DNA from: Portunus trituberculatus | Lineage: Eukaryota > Arthropoda > Malacostraca > Decapoda > Portunidae | Assembly: GCF_017591435.1 (NCBI RefSeq) | Contig: NC_059302.1 | Location: forward strand, 27,094,919 to 27,158,918 | Direction: 5' to 3' | Length of the DNA: 64,000 nucleotides | Shown: piece after piece, positions 1 through 12,676 of the stretch | Layout: each line of letters begins with the position of its first letter | Numbering within the stretch: the stretch's first letter is position 1 | Made by a program: the position numbers and the translations under genes | The notes under the pieces: model-generated | What the model saw: the letters and a program-made list of their open reading frames with translations, nothing else | What the model was told of the DNA's origin: nothing | The model's database searches: none

Positions 1-1130
1 TTTATTTTAGTTTGTTAATTACATCACTACTTATGTATGTTTTTATTTCATTCTTACCCTTGTTCACTTTTTTTTCTCAACTCATTCATTTAATTTGTAA
101 GTTATTGAATAAGATCCATATTTCACTCATTGTTCTTGTTCGTTTGTTTTGTTTGTCTCACCAGCAACAATGATCAAATGTTCCTTGTTCTTCTTTGTTC
201 TTGTTATTGTTTCCTTTGTTTCTGTTCTTATGTGTTTCTTCTTGTTCTTATTTCCGTTTTACTCGTTCTTGTTCTTTTTATCGTTTTATTTTGTTTGTGC
301 TGCTTCTTTGTCCTTGTTCTTATTGTTTTCTTAAGTTGTTGTTCTTCGTTTGTTCTTGTTCTTTGCTCCTGTCCTTATTTTCGTTTTGCTGGTCTTTGTC
401 CTTATTGTCGTTTTGTTTGTTCTTGTACTTATTCTTCTTTTAGTTCTTGTTTTTCGTTTTTCTCTTGTTTTTTATTTGCTTTTGTGCTTATTGTTTTTTT
501 TTTCTTGTTTATCTTTGTTCTTCTTGTTGTTATTGTCGTTTATGCCTTCATTCCTGTTATTACATCACTTGCCTTCGCACATTTCTATTCTCAACTTTAT
601 CATCTTAAATATTCAGTTCATTCATTCCTTTATTTCGTTGACTGTTTAATTATTTGGCTCTTTCCTGATTTATCTTTGTTTTTATCCCAGTTCGTTAAAT
701 ATATCACTGAGCTTTATTAACTTTCTCCTACCACCTTTTATTTCTTCCTTTAGTTCATTCATTATTGTCTGCTCTTATCTACTTCATTTACTTTTTTTTT
801 TTTGGTTCCTGGTTCTTTTTTTTATTAATTCACTTATTATTCCTTTATTTGTATTTACGTACTTTTTTTTTTTTTGTCTTATTTGTTTATACCTATCTAC
901 TTCATCTTCCGCTTACTGCTTTCCTTTTTCTTTCTTTTTTTCACTTTTTTCCGTATTTTCTATCGTTTCTTATCATTCTACGTATCACTTACCCACCACT
1001 AATCAGCCCCTACATCTGTACCTACCTACCTACATGATCTTCCGCATGTTTTCCTAAATTTTCCTCTTTTTTCCCTTATCAATCACCTACTTATCGGTCA
1101 ACCTTCACCCTTCAGCCCGTCCACATTTGT
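1..1130 (+). repeat. Low-complexity pyrimidine-rich DNA (TTC/TTG/CTT)
   Basis: Dense TTCTTG and TCTTGTTC strings with scattered poly(T). The long open frames here encode only Phe/Leu/Cys/Val-rich low-complexity peptide and are not credible genes. Confidence 0.8.
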
Positions 1131-1278
1131 CTCCACTCACGTGTCTACCCTTCTATGGTGAGACGGAGAGAGCAGCGTGGCGGGGGCATGGGAAGAGAAC
1201 AGGTGCTAGTTGGTGATATGAAGATCCTCGAGTGTAGTGTTTTCAAGTCAAGGCGCCGCTGCTACTCGTTCGTACTGG

Positions 1279-1616
1279 TTAGGATCACGTTTCCCAGTTC
1301 TGTTTAAGTGTCAATGTGTATTCTACGTATTTATATTATTTTATCTTATATTATTTATTTTATTTTTATGTTTGACTTGGTTAGGTTGGGTTAGGATAGG
1401 TTTGGTGTGGTATATACTTCACTCTTCAGTTTAGGGTCACGTTTCCCTGTTCTGTTTAAGTCTCAGTGTGTATTTAACGTATTTTTTTAGTGTTTGACTA
1501 AATTAGGTTAGGTTTAGTTTGGTTGTGTTGGGTTGGGTTAGGTTGAATTTGGTATATATTTCACTCTTCAGGTTAGGATCACGTTTCCCAGTTCTGTTTA
1601 AGTCTCAATGTGTATA
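1279..1616 (+). repeat. Tandem repeat of about 145 bp with TTAGG-like blocks
   Basis: Two full units and one partial begin with a GGATCACGTTTCCCAGTTCT-type block at about 1280, 1434 and 1575. Between them are degenerate TTAGG/TTGGG strings (about 1378-1412 and 1500-1550), reminiscent of the arthropod telomeric repeat TTAGG. Confidence 0.75.
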
Positions 1617-1954
1617 AATAGAAAGAGCTAAGACTCGCTGTGGAATGAGGACTAGAGGACAGTAAAGGGATTAAAAACTCACTAAGAGAATGGGAAAAGG
1701 CATCTAAGGGCAAGGAAAGGCCAACATTTAGTACTGGATCAGAAGCTACGTAGAACAGAATGGGAGGCAGAAAAAGGATTAAATTACCGCTAGCAGGATG
1801 AGGAAAGCAATTAGTGAGTTTGAAGGATCGGAAAGGGAATTGAAGACTGTCTAGAGAGATTACGGGTTAAAATCACGAGGGAGAGAAGAGTGAGGAGATA
1901 CATGGGAAGATATTAAGTAGAAAGGATTTGACGGGGGAAAAATAGCACAAATTA

Positions 1955-2205
1955 TTAGAAGATTAGGAGGAAGGTCATGAGAAGATATTTTGCCGAGAAT
2001 GTTTTGGAGGATTTGAAAATTTACAAAGGGGATAAATTACAAGAAGGTTAGAAGGAGGAAGATCAGAAGATATTTTGCTTAGAACGTTTTGGAGGAGCTG
2101 AAAGTTTACAACGGCACGAATTACTAGAAGATTAGAAGGAAAATCGTTAGAAGGTATTTTGCTTAGAATGTTTTTTTTGAAAGTCTAGAAAGGATACAAA
2201 TCACT
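1955..2205 (+). repeat. Three-copy minisatellite, about 80 bp unit
   Basis: Units share AGAAGATATTTTGC, then TAGAA(C/T)GTTTTGGAGGA, GAAAGTTTACAA and ATTACTAGAAGATTAGAAGG-type blocks. Purine-rich, no ORF. Confidence 0.65.
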
Positions 2206-2482
2206 AAAAAAGAAGAGGAAGAGAAGCAAGAGGAGGAGGAGGAGGAGGAAGAAGAAGGAGGAGGAGGAACCTATTGACCCCGTACGTCGAAGTTCATCCT
2301 ACTCCCACCATTGACCAGAGAATAGACACGCTCGACATCATTGTCCGCCTCGTGTTCCCTTGCAGGTTATGAGGCTCTATTCTGAAACACTACTGCGTCC
2401 CACCACCGTTATTTTCAGAAGGATTTAATTGAGTTGACACTGGTTTTTAAGTGAGTTTTGATGGTTATAGTGACAGATTAAC

Positions 2483-2570
2483 AAGACTTTTACATTGTTA
2501 ATAGGAGAAACGCTTGAGAACCCGGCTGATCATCGCTGTAAGCTCTGAAAATATGTGTAGTGAAGGAGCA
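2483..2570 (+). repeat. Dispersed repeat pair (with 5747-5842)
   Basis: The block TTTTACATTGTTAATAGGAG through GAAAATATGTGTAGTGAAGGAG matches 5750-5842 (TTCTACATTATAAACCCGAG through GAAAATAGTCATGGTGAAAGAG) at about three quarters of positions. The family is unknown. Confidence 0.55.
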
Positions 2571-2841
2571 GAGAGTTGATGTGGTGGCGGGCGCTGTGGC
2601 TGTCCCCTCGAGATCGGAAGGCGCGTGAATGTACTCTGTGAAAGTTGACGGGAGAAGGAGAGACAGAGAGGGAAAGAAGCAGACATACAGACAGACAGAT
2701 AGATAAGCAGATAGATTGATTGATAGGTAGAGGATGGATAGATGAATAGATAGATAAAAGAGCTAGTGTAGACAAGAAGCAAGAGGATAGGAAAAACAAG
2801 AAGAGCAAAAAATGTAAATCGTTAGAAAGATTATAGATTAC

Positions 2842-3094
<253 letters not shown>

Positions 3095-3670
3095 AAACTA
3101 AATAAAAGACAAAAAACAGTCAGACATCGAATCAAGCAGACAAACAAGATGAATAGTTAATTAAAGAAGCAGTTTCGTCAAAGTTAGCCAGCTTGATTCC
3201 TGAGACCGTCTTGCCACTCGTCCTTTGCAGCAGTTCACGTCATAGGAAGGAAATAAAAACTTGAAGCTGGAATAAAAACAGACACGAAATTCCCTCTCCA
3301 GCATTTTTTTCTTTACTAACTAAATCCTCTTCGTTTTTCCGTTTTTTTTTTTTTCTTTTCTGTATATAATTCTAGATCGAGACCTGTTTTTTTGTGCGTC
3401 AAGAAAGTCTGGAGCTGCCTGACGCCCTCTTGAGTATGGAAACGTTGGTAGGTATTCTTTATTTCGTGTTTTGTTTTTCTTTCATGTGTTGTTTGTCACG
3501 TTAACCTTCTGACAACCCAACTTTCATTTCACGTAAAGTTCAACCCCATTTCATCATTACTTTCATCTCTATCCTAATTTCATGCATACTGTCTATCCCC
3601 ATCCTTATTTTCTTTTTCTATTTTCTATTTACATATGTATATTTTTCTTTCGATATTGTTTGTCACGTTG

Positions 3671-3877
3671 TTTTTTATACCATGTGGGCTTTTCACGGGA
3701 ATTTATGGGCTAAAGGGGATACTTTTTGGGGTACCTCCTATCTCAAAGCCCACCCGCTAGGAAACCGTTGCCCTGAGTGAGGAAGCCCAACCTACACTCG
3801 GACCGTGGACAGGATTCGAACCCGTGCGCTTGGAGACCCCTCGGACCCCAAAGCATGCATGGTTCCACTGTATCTGA
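3671..3877 (-). mobile_element. SINE-A copy 1 (tRNA-derived)
   Basis: Reverse-orientation copy of the SINE at 30272-30507. It carries a B box (GGTTCGAATCC on the minus strand, 3812-3822), the shared GGCTTCCTCACTC-type body and the 3' sequence AGCCCATAAATTCCCGTG followed by an A-rich end. Confidence 0.75.
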
Positions 3878-4533
3878 CAACCAAACTTTCATTTCAGCCA
3901 AACTTGTCTCCCTCCCCTCCTCATTACTTTCATCCCTCTCCTAATTCCACTCACACTGTATCTACCCTGCCTTGTATATTTTGTAACTTAACCGTAGCTC
4001 TTTTGACAGATATCCTTTAAAATAGTGTTTAATCATCTAAACTTTATCCTCTATCCTCCTCATTACACCCATCCCTTCCTAATTTCACTCCTACTGTATA
4101 TTTCCAGCCTTATTTGTATTTATTGTAACTTTTTTTGTAACTTTTGACAGATATCCTTTAAGATAGTATAGTATAAATCACCCAAACTTTATTTTCTACC
4201 CTCCTGATTACACCTATCCCTTCGTAATTTCACTCATACTGTATGTTTCCAGCGTTTTTTGTGTTTCTTGTAACTTTTTTGTAATTCTTTTGACATGTCC
4301 TTTTACATAAGCGTAGTATAATCCTTTAGTCATTTATGCTAACTCCTTAACGCCCTCGTCCTTCATGTATTTCTAATCGTAATCGTATTTTTGTGTCAAG
4401 ATAACCCAACCTAACCAAAATACCGCGTTTCAAACATATCTTTAGTGCAATCTAACGTTATTTTTTTGCTAGCTTCCTATTGTTCTTTTCTTTGTTTGTT
4501 TGTCTGTTTATATTCCCATTCATCCTATATAAC

Positions 4534-4747
4534 TTAACCTCTTCAATACTAGGACACATTTTTACCTTGAGATTTATATACAATTCGACCAGTTTATTGA
4601 CATTAAGAAGGGTGTATGGAGGGCAGAAGATTAAAGGCCACAGTCTTCATTGTTTTAATCCCCCACCTAAGTTTCTGAAGCTGTATAAGTATCACCAATT
4701 AGAGAGCAGAATGAATATGGAAGCACGTCATGATACTGAAGGGGCCA
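4534..4747 (+). mobile_element. piggyBac-type MITE, copy A
   Basis: Begins TTAACCTCTTCAATAC and ends with the inverted GATACTGAAGGGG, with internal sequence homologous to the copies at 6180, 14532 and 45230. The right TTAA has mutated. Confidence 0.72.
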
Positions 4748-5180
4748 GTAGAACCTAACTTAACCTCCTAACAGTATTCTTCGATAGTTTCCTCTTGTTT
4801 TGTTTTCATATATATTTGTTTGCTTGCGTATTTGTTTTAGATTCACTTACGCTCATCTTTTGTGTCTAGATAACTGTACCTGGCTGGACCATCGCCATTC
4901 AGACACTCTTAATATTCCTCGTTGAGTTTGTATCGTTTTCTTTTCTGGGTATTTTTAGAACCTTATACATGTCCTTTGTGAGGGATTAGCTAACCCACCC
5001 GCCGCTATGCTTAGAGAAGGGAATAACGGAGAAAACCAAGAAAAATATAAGAAAAATTACTGAAAGAAAAAGGAAAGAAAGAATCTAAAGGCAGAATTGT
5101 AAGTGTGTTTTATATTTTCTTGTCATTTCTTTTATCGCTTGAGTATTTTAAATCTTCAAGGTCTTTTCTTATTTTTCTGT

Positions 5181-5183
<3 letters not shown>

Positions 5184-5252
<69 letters not shown>
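5184..5252 (+). repeat. (TC)n microsatellite
   Basis: Pure dinucleotide run followed by imperfect CT-rich sequence to about 5310. Confidence 0.97.
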
Positions 5253-5259
<7 letters not shown>

Positions 5260-5746
5260 TCTCTCTCCCTCTCCCCCCTTCCTCTTCCCCTCTCTCTCCT
5301 TCCTCTCGCTCTTCAGACAAACGCCCTTTCAAGTCCATACTCTTCGCAGAACTCTAAGTATATACCGCTGTTGTATTTTTTCTCATCTATTTTAACTCCA
5401 ATGCAACCTAACCTACCCCAACCATAACCCTACGTACAGACAGATACTTGAGCTCCCCTTCAGTCCCAGTGGCATTCATCGATATCGTATAAGTCTCTCA
5501 CACTCCCGTCTCTTTCTTTTTAGCTCCAGACGTGGGTTTTGTATCATGCTAAGCCGCTCAGTCCCTCCCGTCCCGGAGATGAAAGCAAATACAGGGTGTT
5601 TGTGTTTTTATTTTCCGTTCTTTTGCTCGTATTTTCAAACACTTGTGTCCTTTACCTCCACTATTTCAAAAGGCTTTATTTAAATTTACACGAGTTTTTA
5701 TTTTTAGGTGTTTTTTTATGGATATTACGTAAAGGCAGAGTGACAT

Positions 5747-5842
5747 GATTTCTACATTATAAACCCGAGAAACACTCTTGAAAACCTCGCTAATCATCTC
5801 TGTGGCCCTTGAAAATAGTCATGGTGAAAGAGCGAGGCTTTT
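5747..5842 (+). repeat. Dispersed repeat pair (with 2483-2570)
   Basis: Second member of the pair. It shares GAAACACTCTTGAAAACC, the GCTAATCATCTCTGT block and the GAAAATAG end. No ORF or terminal repeats identified. Confidence 0.55.
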
Positions 5843-6179
5843 CTAAATACGGGCCTTTGTCTATACGGTTTAAGTCTCAGGGCATTGTTCAGTGAAGTGG
5901 TGTTGTGTTGTGTTGTGTTGTGTTGTTTGTTGTTGTGTAAATGATGTGAGGTTTCCTGTAAATTGCCGCTTTAGTCTGATGCTTCTATTCGTAAACAATT
6001 TCCTTATCAGCAGCACTGTTTTCAGAGGCGATCGGTGGTAAGGCGTGTTTTCATACGGTTTTTCCTCGACTGAATGATAACGCGAAATTCTTGTAAAATC
6101 ATCATGAAAATCATATAAAAAAAACATCCTTAATAAACTCACCAGACACATGAAAACTAAAGACACATTAAAAACACCC

Positions 6180-6398
6180 TTAACCCCTTCAGTACCGGGA
6201 CACATTTTTACCTTAAGATTTGTGTACGACTAGACCATTTTATTGACATTAGGAAGGTTGTATGGAGGTTAGAAGATTAATGGCAACAGTCTTCACTATT
6301 TTAATCCCCGACATAAGTTTCTGAAGCTGTATAAAACCATTAAAAAATAGTAAGCAGATTGAATATGGAAACGCGTCACGGTATACTCAAAGGGTTAA
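6180..6398 (+). mobile_element. piggyBac-type MITE, copy B
   Basis: 219 bp bounded by TTAA on both sides (6180-6183 and 6395-6398), with terminal inverted repeats CCCCTTCAGTACCG.. and ..GTATACTCAAAGGG. TTAA target duplication and CCC-starting termini are characteristic of piggyBac-type elements. No coding capacity. Confidence 0.78.
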
Positions 6399-6658
6399 AA
6401 CATTTCTATCACCTTGAAATGTAGTCCTAAACGCTTCATTATCCCACACTTCGCTGCTTTTTTTTTTTTTTCAAATGGTCAAGGATGTTATAAATCTTGA
6501 TCTTATGAATAATTTCCCCTGTTGACACTGCAGACTCCTTGTCAAACTACCACCAGAACCATCAAGAAAAACCACTGGAATATAGATAACTCCCGCTAGA
6601 GAATGTTAAACTCAAGATAAGACAAAGAAAGGTTTAGAAATAAGATCGTGAATAGTAT

Positions 6659-6661
<3 letters not shown>

Positions 6662-6717
<56 letters not shown>

Positions 6718-6821
6718 GTTGACTCTGTGGTGTAGAAGCGCTTAAAAAATAGCAGCTCGTGTTTGAAGGTTAAAAATGCATTCCTAGCTGGTCTGACTCT
6801 CCCTATCTGTTCTACTCGTAT

Positions 6822-6865
<44 letters not shown>

Positions 6866-6959
6866 TCACCACCACAACAGGTATCTACATACTATTAATT
6901 CATGTATTTTTGTAGACACAGAGCAATGTATGTATTTTGTTTTATTCATATCCCAGGTA

Positions 6960-7043
<84 letters not shown>

Positions 7044-7247
7044 GATGCTGTAGCTAGGGCAAGGGACCGCAGTAATCAATATACGTACGTAGTGTTGTAG
7101 GAAGTGGCGGTGGTGGTGGTGGCGGTGGTGGTGGTGGCGGTGGTGATAGTAGTAATGGTCTAATATTCATCACTATCACTACCACTGACATCACCTGCAT
7201 TACTCTCATTACTACAGTCATTACAAAAACAGTTTATTTCCACCAAA

Positions 7248-7317
<70 letters not shown>
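6662..7317 (+). repeat. Microsatellite cluster
   Basis: (CT)n 6662-6714, (CA)n 6825-6863, (CA)n 6963-7041, imperfect (GGT)n 7109-7145 and (TC)n 7250-7317. No coding signal between them. Confidence 0.95.
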
Positions 7318-7320
<3 letters not shown>

Positions 7321-7415
7321 TATGAGTGATTGGTGATAGAGAGACGATGTTTCCACCTTTTACTGTGATTGGTGATTGATTGATTGATAGACTGATTGTG
7401 CTGCTGCCCCCCAAA

Positions 7416-7582
7416 AAAACATCAATCAGTCAGTCAGTCAGTCAGTTAGTCAGTCAGTCAGTCATTTAGTTAGTTAATTCGCTACACTAATTGGCTGTGA
7501 ATGTTTTATCTATAAATTTACGAAAGGAGAAAAGTAAAACCTCGTCTAAGTTTGTGTTTATTGGGATATTAATAGTATTGGT

Positions 7583-7652
<70 letters not shown>

Positions 7653-7680
7653 AGTCTTCCCAATATATATGGGGTTTGGT

Positions 7681-7727
<47 letters not shown>

Positions 7728-7843
7728 CTTCTTCTTCTTTTCTACTTCTTCTTTTACTCCTTCTTCTTCACCTCCTCCTCCTCCTCCTCCTCCTCCTCCT
7801 CCTCCTCCTCCTCCTCCTCCTCCTCCTCCTCCTCCTCCTCCTC
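7416..7843 (+). repeat. Compound repeats: (CAGT)n, (CT)n, (TTG)n, (CCT)n
   Basis: CAGT/TAGT tetranucleotides 7425-7475, (CT)n 7584-7650, (TTG)n 7681-7727 and (CCT)n 7771-7843. Confidence 0.95.
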
Positions 7844-7849
7844 GTGCTT

Positions 7850-9459
7850 TTAACCTGCTAAAGGACACTGGACAGTAACAACACACGCAGTAAGAGGCGA
7901 AGGCACTTTAATTAAGCCACCGACTAGTCCAGCTTGACGGTTCTCGGTGGCTGTTTACTGTTCCACCTCCACCACTCATTGTCCCTATCTGGCTGACTGA
8001 CGTGCCTTCGTTATAATAGTGATGTTGGTTAGTTTTCCTTCTCTCTTTTACTGTATTTCCCCGCCCCCCTCAGGGTATAGTTTAGTGTTCTTCAACCTTT
8101 TTCTAAGTCCGTCCACCTTTTTGAGCGTCAAGGAAGATTATAAAAGAGATGCATGAATATTTATAAATTTTCCCTACTTTAAGACTGAAAACCTATAAAA
8201 AACAGTATTGGATCTCTATTTGAAACTGTAGCTATTCGATCCTAAACAGTCGTTGTATAGTACGAAACGTATTATAACAAAATGCCACATCTCAAACACT
8301 ATCAGGCCCGTGTTCCATCGGAATGTAATATATTATTATTATGTATAAGTCGTAATGCTTTGATTAATGACAATAGAAGAGGACCCAAAGCGTCAAGTTT
8401 TCAGCGTTCGCCTGCTGGTTTGATTCAGAATGTGGTCAGCATCGTCTCGCGGTACAGAGCAGTCGTCTCTAAACACTGTATTGCGATTTATCTATTGATT
8501 CACCATGCTTTTGCTCCTTCATTATTTTTCTCTTCTTATTCTAGCATGATTTTCTTTGTAGTTGCTTGAGTTTATGCGACTAACATCAATATATAGACTA
8601 AAATATAGTCGCCTGGTGTACCAAGCTCTTTAATTTCTAGAGACTTTAATACAGCACAAAACCTTAACACACATTTCACCTTGTCTCTGCAGAGGTTAAT
8701 GATTCATAAGGAAAGTGTACAGAAATATGTGCTCGGTTTTTTTCATGAGAAAATAGAAAAATTTGCGGCAGAAACCGAAATAGCTTGAGGGTGCTGCAGT
8801 GCTTTCATCACCGTATTCCTAAATTGTGTCTCGCCATAGCCTAAAGATGGTATGTATGCCTTTACTTTGCTTACCTTGCTGGGTTCTGACAAATTCTATC
8901 TCTGAGTTTCCGTCGCAGATTAGTATACTTGGAAATATTTATGTTACTTTGTGTCATAAAACAATTACTCTTAGTCCTAGGACACCATTGTTGTTCCGAG
9001 TTGTTTCGAATCTCAGGTGTTCTAGAAAGTGGTTGTTCGAGCGTGATTCTGGAACCTGAACTGGAAGTGCGCGTGCGCGGTTAGTTCTTCATAGCCAATG
9101 AAAAATTAAGGGGAAAATATCAGCCAATCAAATGGCTTTCTATCTGTAAGTGAAGGTTGACTGTCCGCCATGACGCAGCTCTCGATCACACTTCCTCCAT
9201 GTCCGGGCTGTGAAGGTGTTCACTCACTTATTTGAAGGTATACTGGCATTTGACGGAGTATCAACAGCCTTTTAAATCGCACAATGTTATTACAAGTGCT
9301 GTGAAGTGTCTCAAGTGTCAGTCGGAGTGCAGTTTTCGTGAAGAACAAGATGTTTGGCTGTACATGGAAAATTTCTGGGTTGGACACGCAAAGCAGCAGC
9401 GATACTGCTCTAACAGGGTAAGCCAATCGAAGTTCAAGTTAAGCTAGACTAGGCTGGGT

Positions 9460-9460
<1 letters not shown>
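7850..9460. other. Unannotated stretch; promoter-like motifs near 9068-9128
   Basis: No gene can be supported. A TAGTGTTCTTCAACCTTTTT string near 8083 resembles a hAT terminus, but no partner end was found. At 9068-9078 there is an NRF-1-like TGCGCGTGCGC, with CCAAT boxes at 9095-9099 and 9124-9128. The open frame at 9232-9447 has Cys pairs (CLKCQSEC) but no ATG near its start. Confidence 0.4.
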
Positions 9461-9510
<50 letters not shown>

Positions 9511-10077
9511 GAGGAGGAGACTTTTCAATGGGAATTTTTCCATTTTACGTAAAAAATACGCATTTCCGACGCATTTCATGTATCCCACTCAAAACCCCCA
9601 TTCCCACCTGTACCCAAGCTTGTGGAGGGGGGAGTATGGGCAGAAACTAGAATTTTACCCCCAACCCATCCCAGCTAAGTCTCTCCACCTCATTCACCAC
9701 CTCACACTTTATGGCGCCACTACATCTCCTGAGCCTTAGTGCCTGCATACTGTCCACCTCCACGTAATGCATCGAGCAGTCCCACCACCCCCCACACGCC
9801 GCTGGCACCGTACAAAGAACACTATATATATCCTTTCGACTCGTAAAACACCCACACCACTTCACCGCGAGTCCCCAGGTTGGCAGTACAATATTAAGAG
9901 TCTTTCCCTGCACTTCTTGAGATCCGATGAAAACTGGATGGGGAAATTTTTCAGTAAAACGCTCCCGCTGCTTTACTGAGCCTCTCCAAGTTGACGGGTA
10001 TAAAATTACAGTCCTTTGCAGTCCTTCCCGGGGTCTGATGAAAATTGCAAGAAAATTTCACTTTATTCTAAGTTCCT

Positions 10078-10128
<51 letters not shown>

Positions 10129-10528
10129 CTGTAGGAGGAGCTGGAAAAACGACGAGGTGGGAGTGTGGCACAGTGAAGGGAAGGAAGGAAGGACGGAGGG
10201 ATGTACTCAGTGGTTTCTTTACAGGACATGTGAACTGTTAGTGTGCCAGGCTGTAGTAATCTTTCAACGGTGACGGAGGGCTGCAAATAATTCCAAGCTA
10301 CGTGAAAGGGGAAGGAACAAAGATAGAGTACAGTACTTACTTAGGAGGACAAAGTAAAGTGAAGAAAGCAAGGAGACAAGAATGAATTAAAAGGCGTCTC
10401 AGGAATGTTAGAGAGAGAGAGAGAGAGAGAGATTGGGGAAGGAGAGAGAAAGACGGTGTTTGTGGAGGAGTTAAGTGGACATCTTAAAACTCCCTTGAGA
10501 AGCTGAAATATATCGTTGCCTGGAGGAC

Positions 10529-10609
<81 letters not shown>
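9461..10609. repeat. (AG)n, (TG)n and (CT)n microsatellites with unremarkable DNA between
   Basis: (AG)n 9461-9507, (TG)n 10081-10125, short (GA)n 10410-10431 and (CT)n 10531-10609 followed by (CG)n to 10621. The stretch 9510-10080 has an internal short similarity (TTCCCnGGGTCTGATGAAAA near 9870-10050) and no gene. Confidence 0.85.
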
Positions 10610-10612
<3 letters not shown>

Positions 10613-10621
10613 CGCGCGCGC

Positions 10622-11085
10622 GTGCGTTTGCCTTGGAGCTAAGCCAGGCAGGCAGACCAGTGGACCCAGCCAAAGAAATAAGCCAGTATACTAGACCAAA
10701 GAACTGGGCTATTGTACATCAGGAAACTAAGCCACCATACAAAAGCAGGGAAGTAAGCCAGAGTGCCAGACCAAACAAAGCCAGTCGGTGAACTAAGGAA
10801 GTGTACCTAGCAAGAGAATAAAACTAGATAAGCCACAAAGATAAGCCAGGATTCAAAACCGGGCAATTGAACACCAAAAAAATAAATAAATAAGTTAGAG
10901 ACAAAACAACAACAAACTAGACTGTGAAAAAGAAGAATAAGCGAAGAGATCAAATTAGTGAAATCAAGCCCCTAAAAGTAAGCCAGGAAGCAAAAGCCAG
11001 TTAAGCCATTAAATACGCCAGAAAACTGAGGAAAAAAGTAAGTCAGGATAACTCAAGCCAACCAAGATAAGACAACGACTTAAAC
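10622..11085. repeat. AAGCCAG/TAAGCCA degenerate tandem repeat
   Basis: The motif TAAGCCAG or AAGCCA recurs roughly every 20-40 bp (for example 10640, 10679, 10728, 10755, 10980, 11000), with GACCA and GAAACTAAG spacers. No credible coding frame. Confidence 0.55.
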
Positions 11086-11087
11086 TA

Positions 11088-11575
11088 ATGTCTGTCTGTC
11101 TGTCTCTGTGTCTGCGTCTCTATCTCTGCCTTCGTCTGTTTGTCTCGATCTGTCTTTTGTCTCTATCTGTCTTTATCTTTGTTTTCGTCTGTCTCTATCT
11201 CTGTCTTTATCTCTGTCTCTACCTCTGTCCCTGTTTTTGTTTCTTTTCGTCTCTGTCTCTCTATCTTTCTATCTCTGTCTGTCACTGTCACTGTCTCTCT
11301 CTCTGTCTTTGTCTCTGTCTCTGTCTCCGTCTGTCTGTCACTGTCTCTGTCTATCTGTCTCCGTTTCTGTAAGTCTATCTCTATCTGTCTCTGTCTCCAT
11401 CTCTATCTCTGCTTTTCTCTGCCTCTGTCTATCTTTGTCTGTATCTCTATAATCTTCCCTCTCTCGCTCTGTCTCTGCCTGTCTCCATCTTTCTTCGTCT
11501 TTTCTCTACTTACGTCTGTCTCTCTCTCTCTCTCTCTGTCTCTGTCTCTATTTCTGTCTCCGTCTGTGTTACTAC
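11088..11575 (+). repeat. (TCTGTC/TCTATC)n degenerate satellite
   Basis: About 490 bp of imperfect TCTGTC, TCTCTG and TCTATC hexamers. All three frames stay open and encode Ser/Leu/Cys/Val low complexity. Confidence 0.95.
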
Positions 11576-11782
11576 TGGCGGTGAAGTGACAGTGTGCAGG
11601 TAACGCAATGAAGGTGGCGTGCGGAGCGTGGGTACAGTGGTGGGAGACGTGCAGTGGTGTTAAGGAGTGGCAGTGTTTGGGCGACAGGTGGCCCCTCAGG
11701 AAATGGAGTGTTGAATTGTGGGGTAAATGGACTGTGTTGAATTCTCGAGTGGAGTAGGAGCAGTAGAAGGTGTTTGTTATTA

Positions 11783-12203
11783 TGGTGGTGGTGGTGGTGG
11801 TGGTGGTGGTGGTGGTACTGTTGTTGTTGTTGTTGTTGAATATTACTTTGCGTTTGTGTGTGTATGTATGTTTGTTTTATGTTTTTTTGTTTTTTTGTTA
11901 GATATTTGTTCATGTTTTATTTCTCGCTATGTACGTAAAAGTGTCTCGTTGCTTTTTAGAATGCACGGCTGTTCTTAATTGTTCTTGTTGCTGAATGTTG
12001 CTTCCCTCCTTTTTTCCTTTTTTTTTTTTTTTTGTAATTTCCTTTTCTTTTTCTCATTTTTGTATATTAAATTTTCATGTGTAAGTTATTCCTTATTCTT
12101 ATTATTGTGTTGTGTTGAATTGCCTCAGTGTTAAATTTCAGACGTGATGAACAACTGTAGTGGTGGTGGAGTAGACGGAAGAGGGAAGAAGAGAAAGACA
12201 CGA

Positions 12204-12280
<77 letters not shown>

Positions 12281-12282
12281 GA
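11783..12282 (+). repeat. (GGT)n, (GA)n and (GACA)n repeats
   Basis: (GGT)n 11783-11817 followed by (TTG)n, (AG)n 12209-12252 and (GACA)n 12250-12282. The 300 bp between are AT-rich without a gene. Confidence 0.9.
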
Positions 12283-12676
12283 GAGACAGACAGAATGAGA
12301 GAGACAGACACAGACACAAACAGAGAGAGAAAGAGAACAGGGTCATTGAGCGAGACGGGAGGAGAAGGGCAGGGAGGAAGGAGAGGAGTGGCGTGAAGAG
12401 AAGGCGACATTGTGACTAGTAAGGAAGACGGAGGGTGGCGGGAGGACTGGAGAAGCTGCTGCAAGGGTGGATGAAAGCCTTGTATGTGAGTGGGAGTGGG
12501 GGTGTTGCGGGAGGGAGGCGTGTGTGGCGTGGCGTGGGCGGCAAGGCGGGGGCGGAGCATCAGGAAGTGGGACAAGAGTAGCGAGCCAGCCTCTGTTGGG
12601 GGGAACGGTATGGGGAGGTGGGGATATTGGGGGTTTAAGGGGAGTGGGAGGGGAGGAAACTTGAAGGGGAGCAACC

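Noticed and set aside
5103..5357. Long Ser/Leu or Arg/Glu open frames over (CT)n and (AG)n tracts here and at many other sites
   Set aside because: They exist only because dinucleotide repeats lack stops. There are no homology, splice or start signals.
8083..8140. hAT-like terminus (TTCTTCAACCTTTTT)
   Set aside because: No matching inverted end or 8-bp duplication could be found within about 1.5 kb.
9232..9447. 71-residue frame with Cys pairs as a first exon
   Set aside because: There is no ATG at its start (it opens at TTG after an in-frame stop); the first in-frame ATG is at 9364. Kept only as part of a low-confidence observation.
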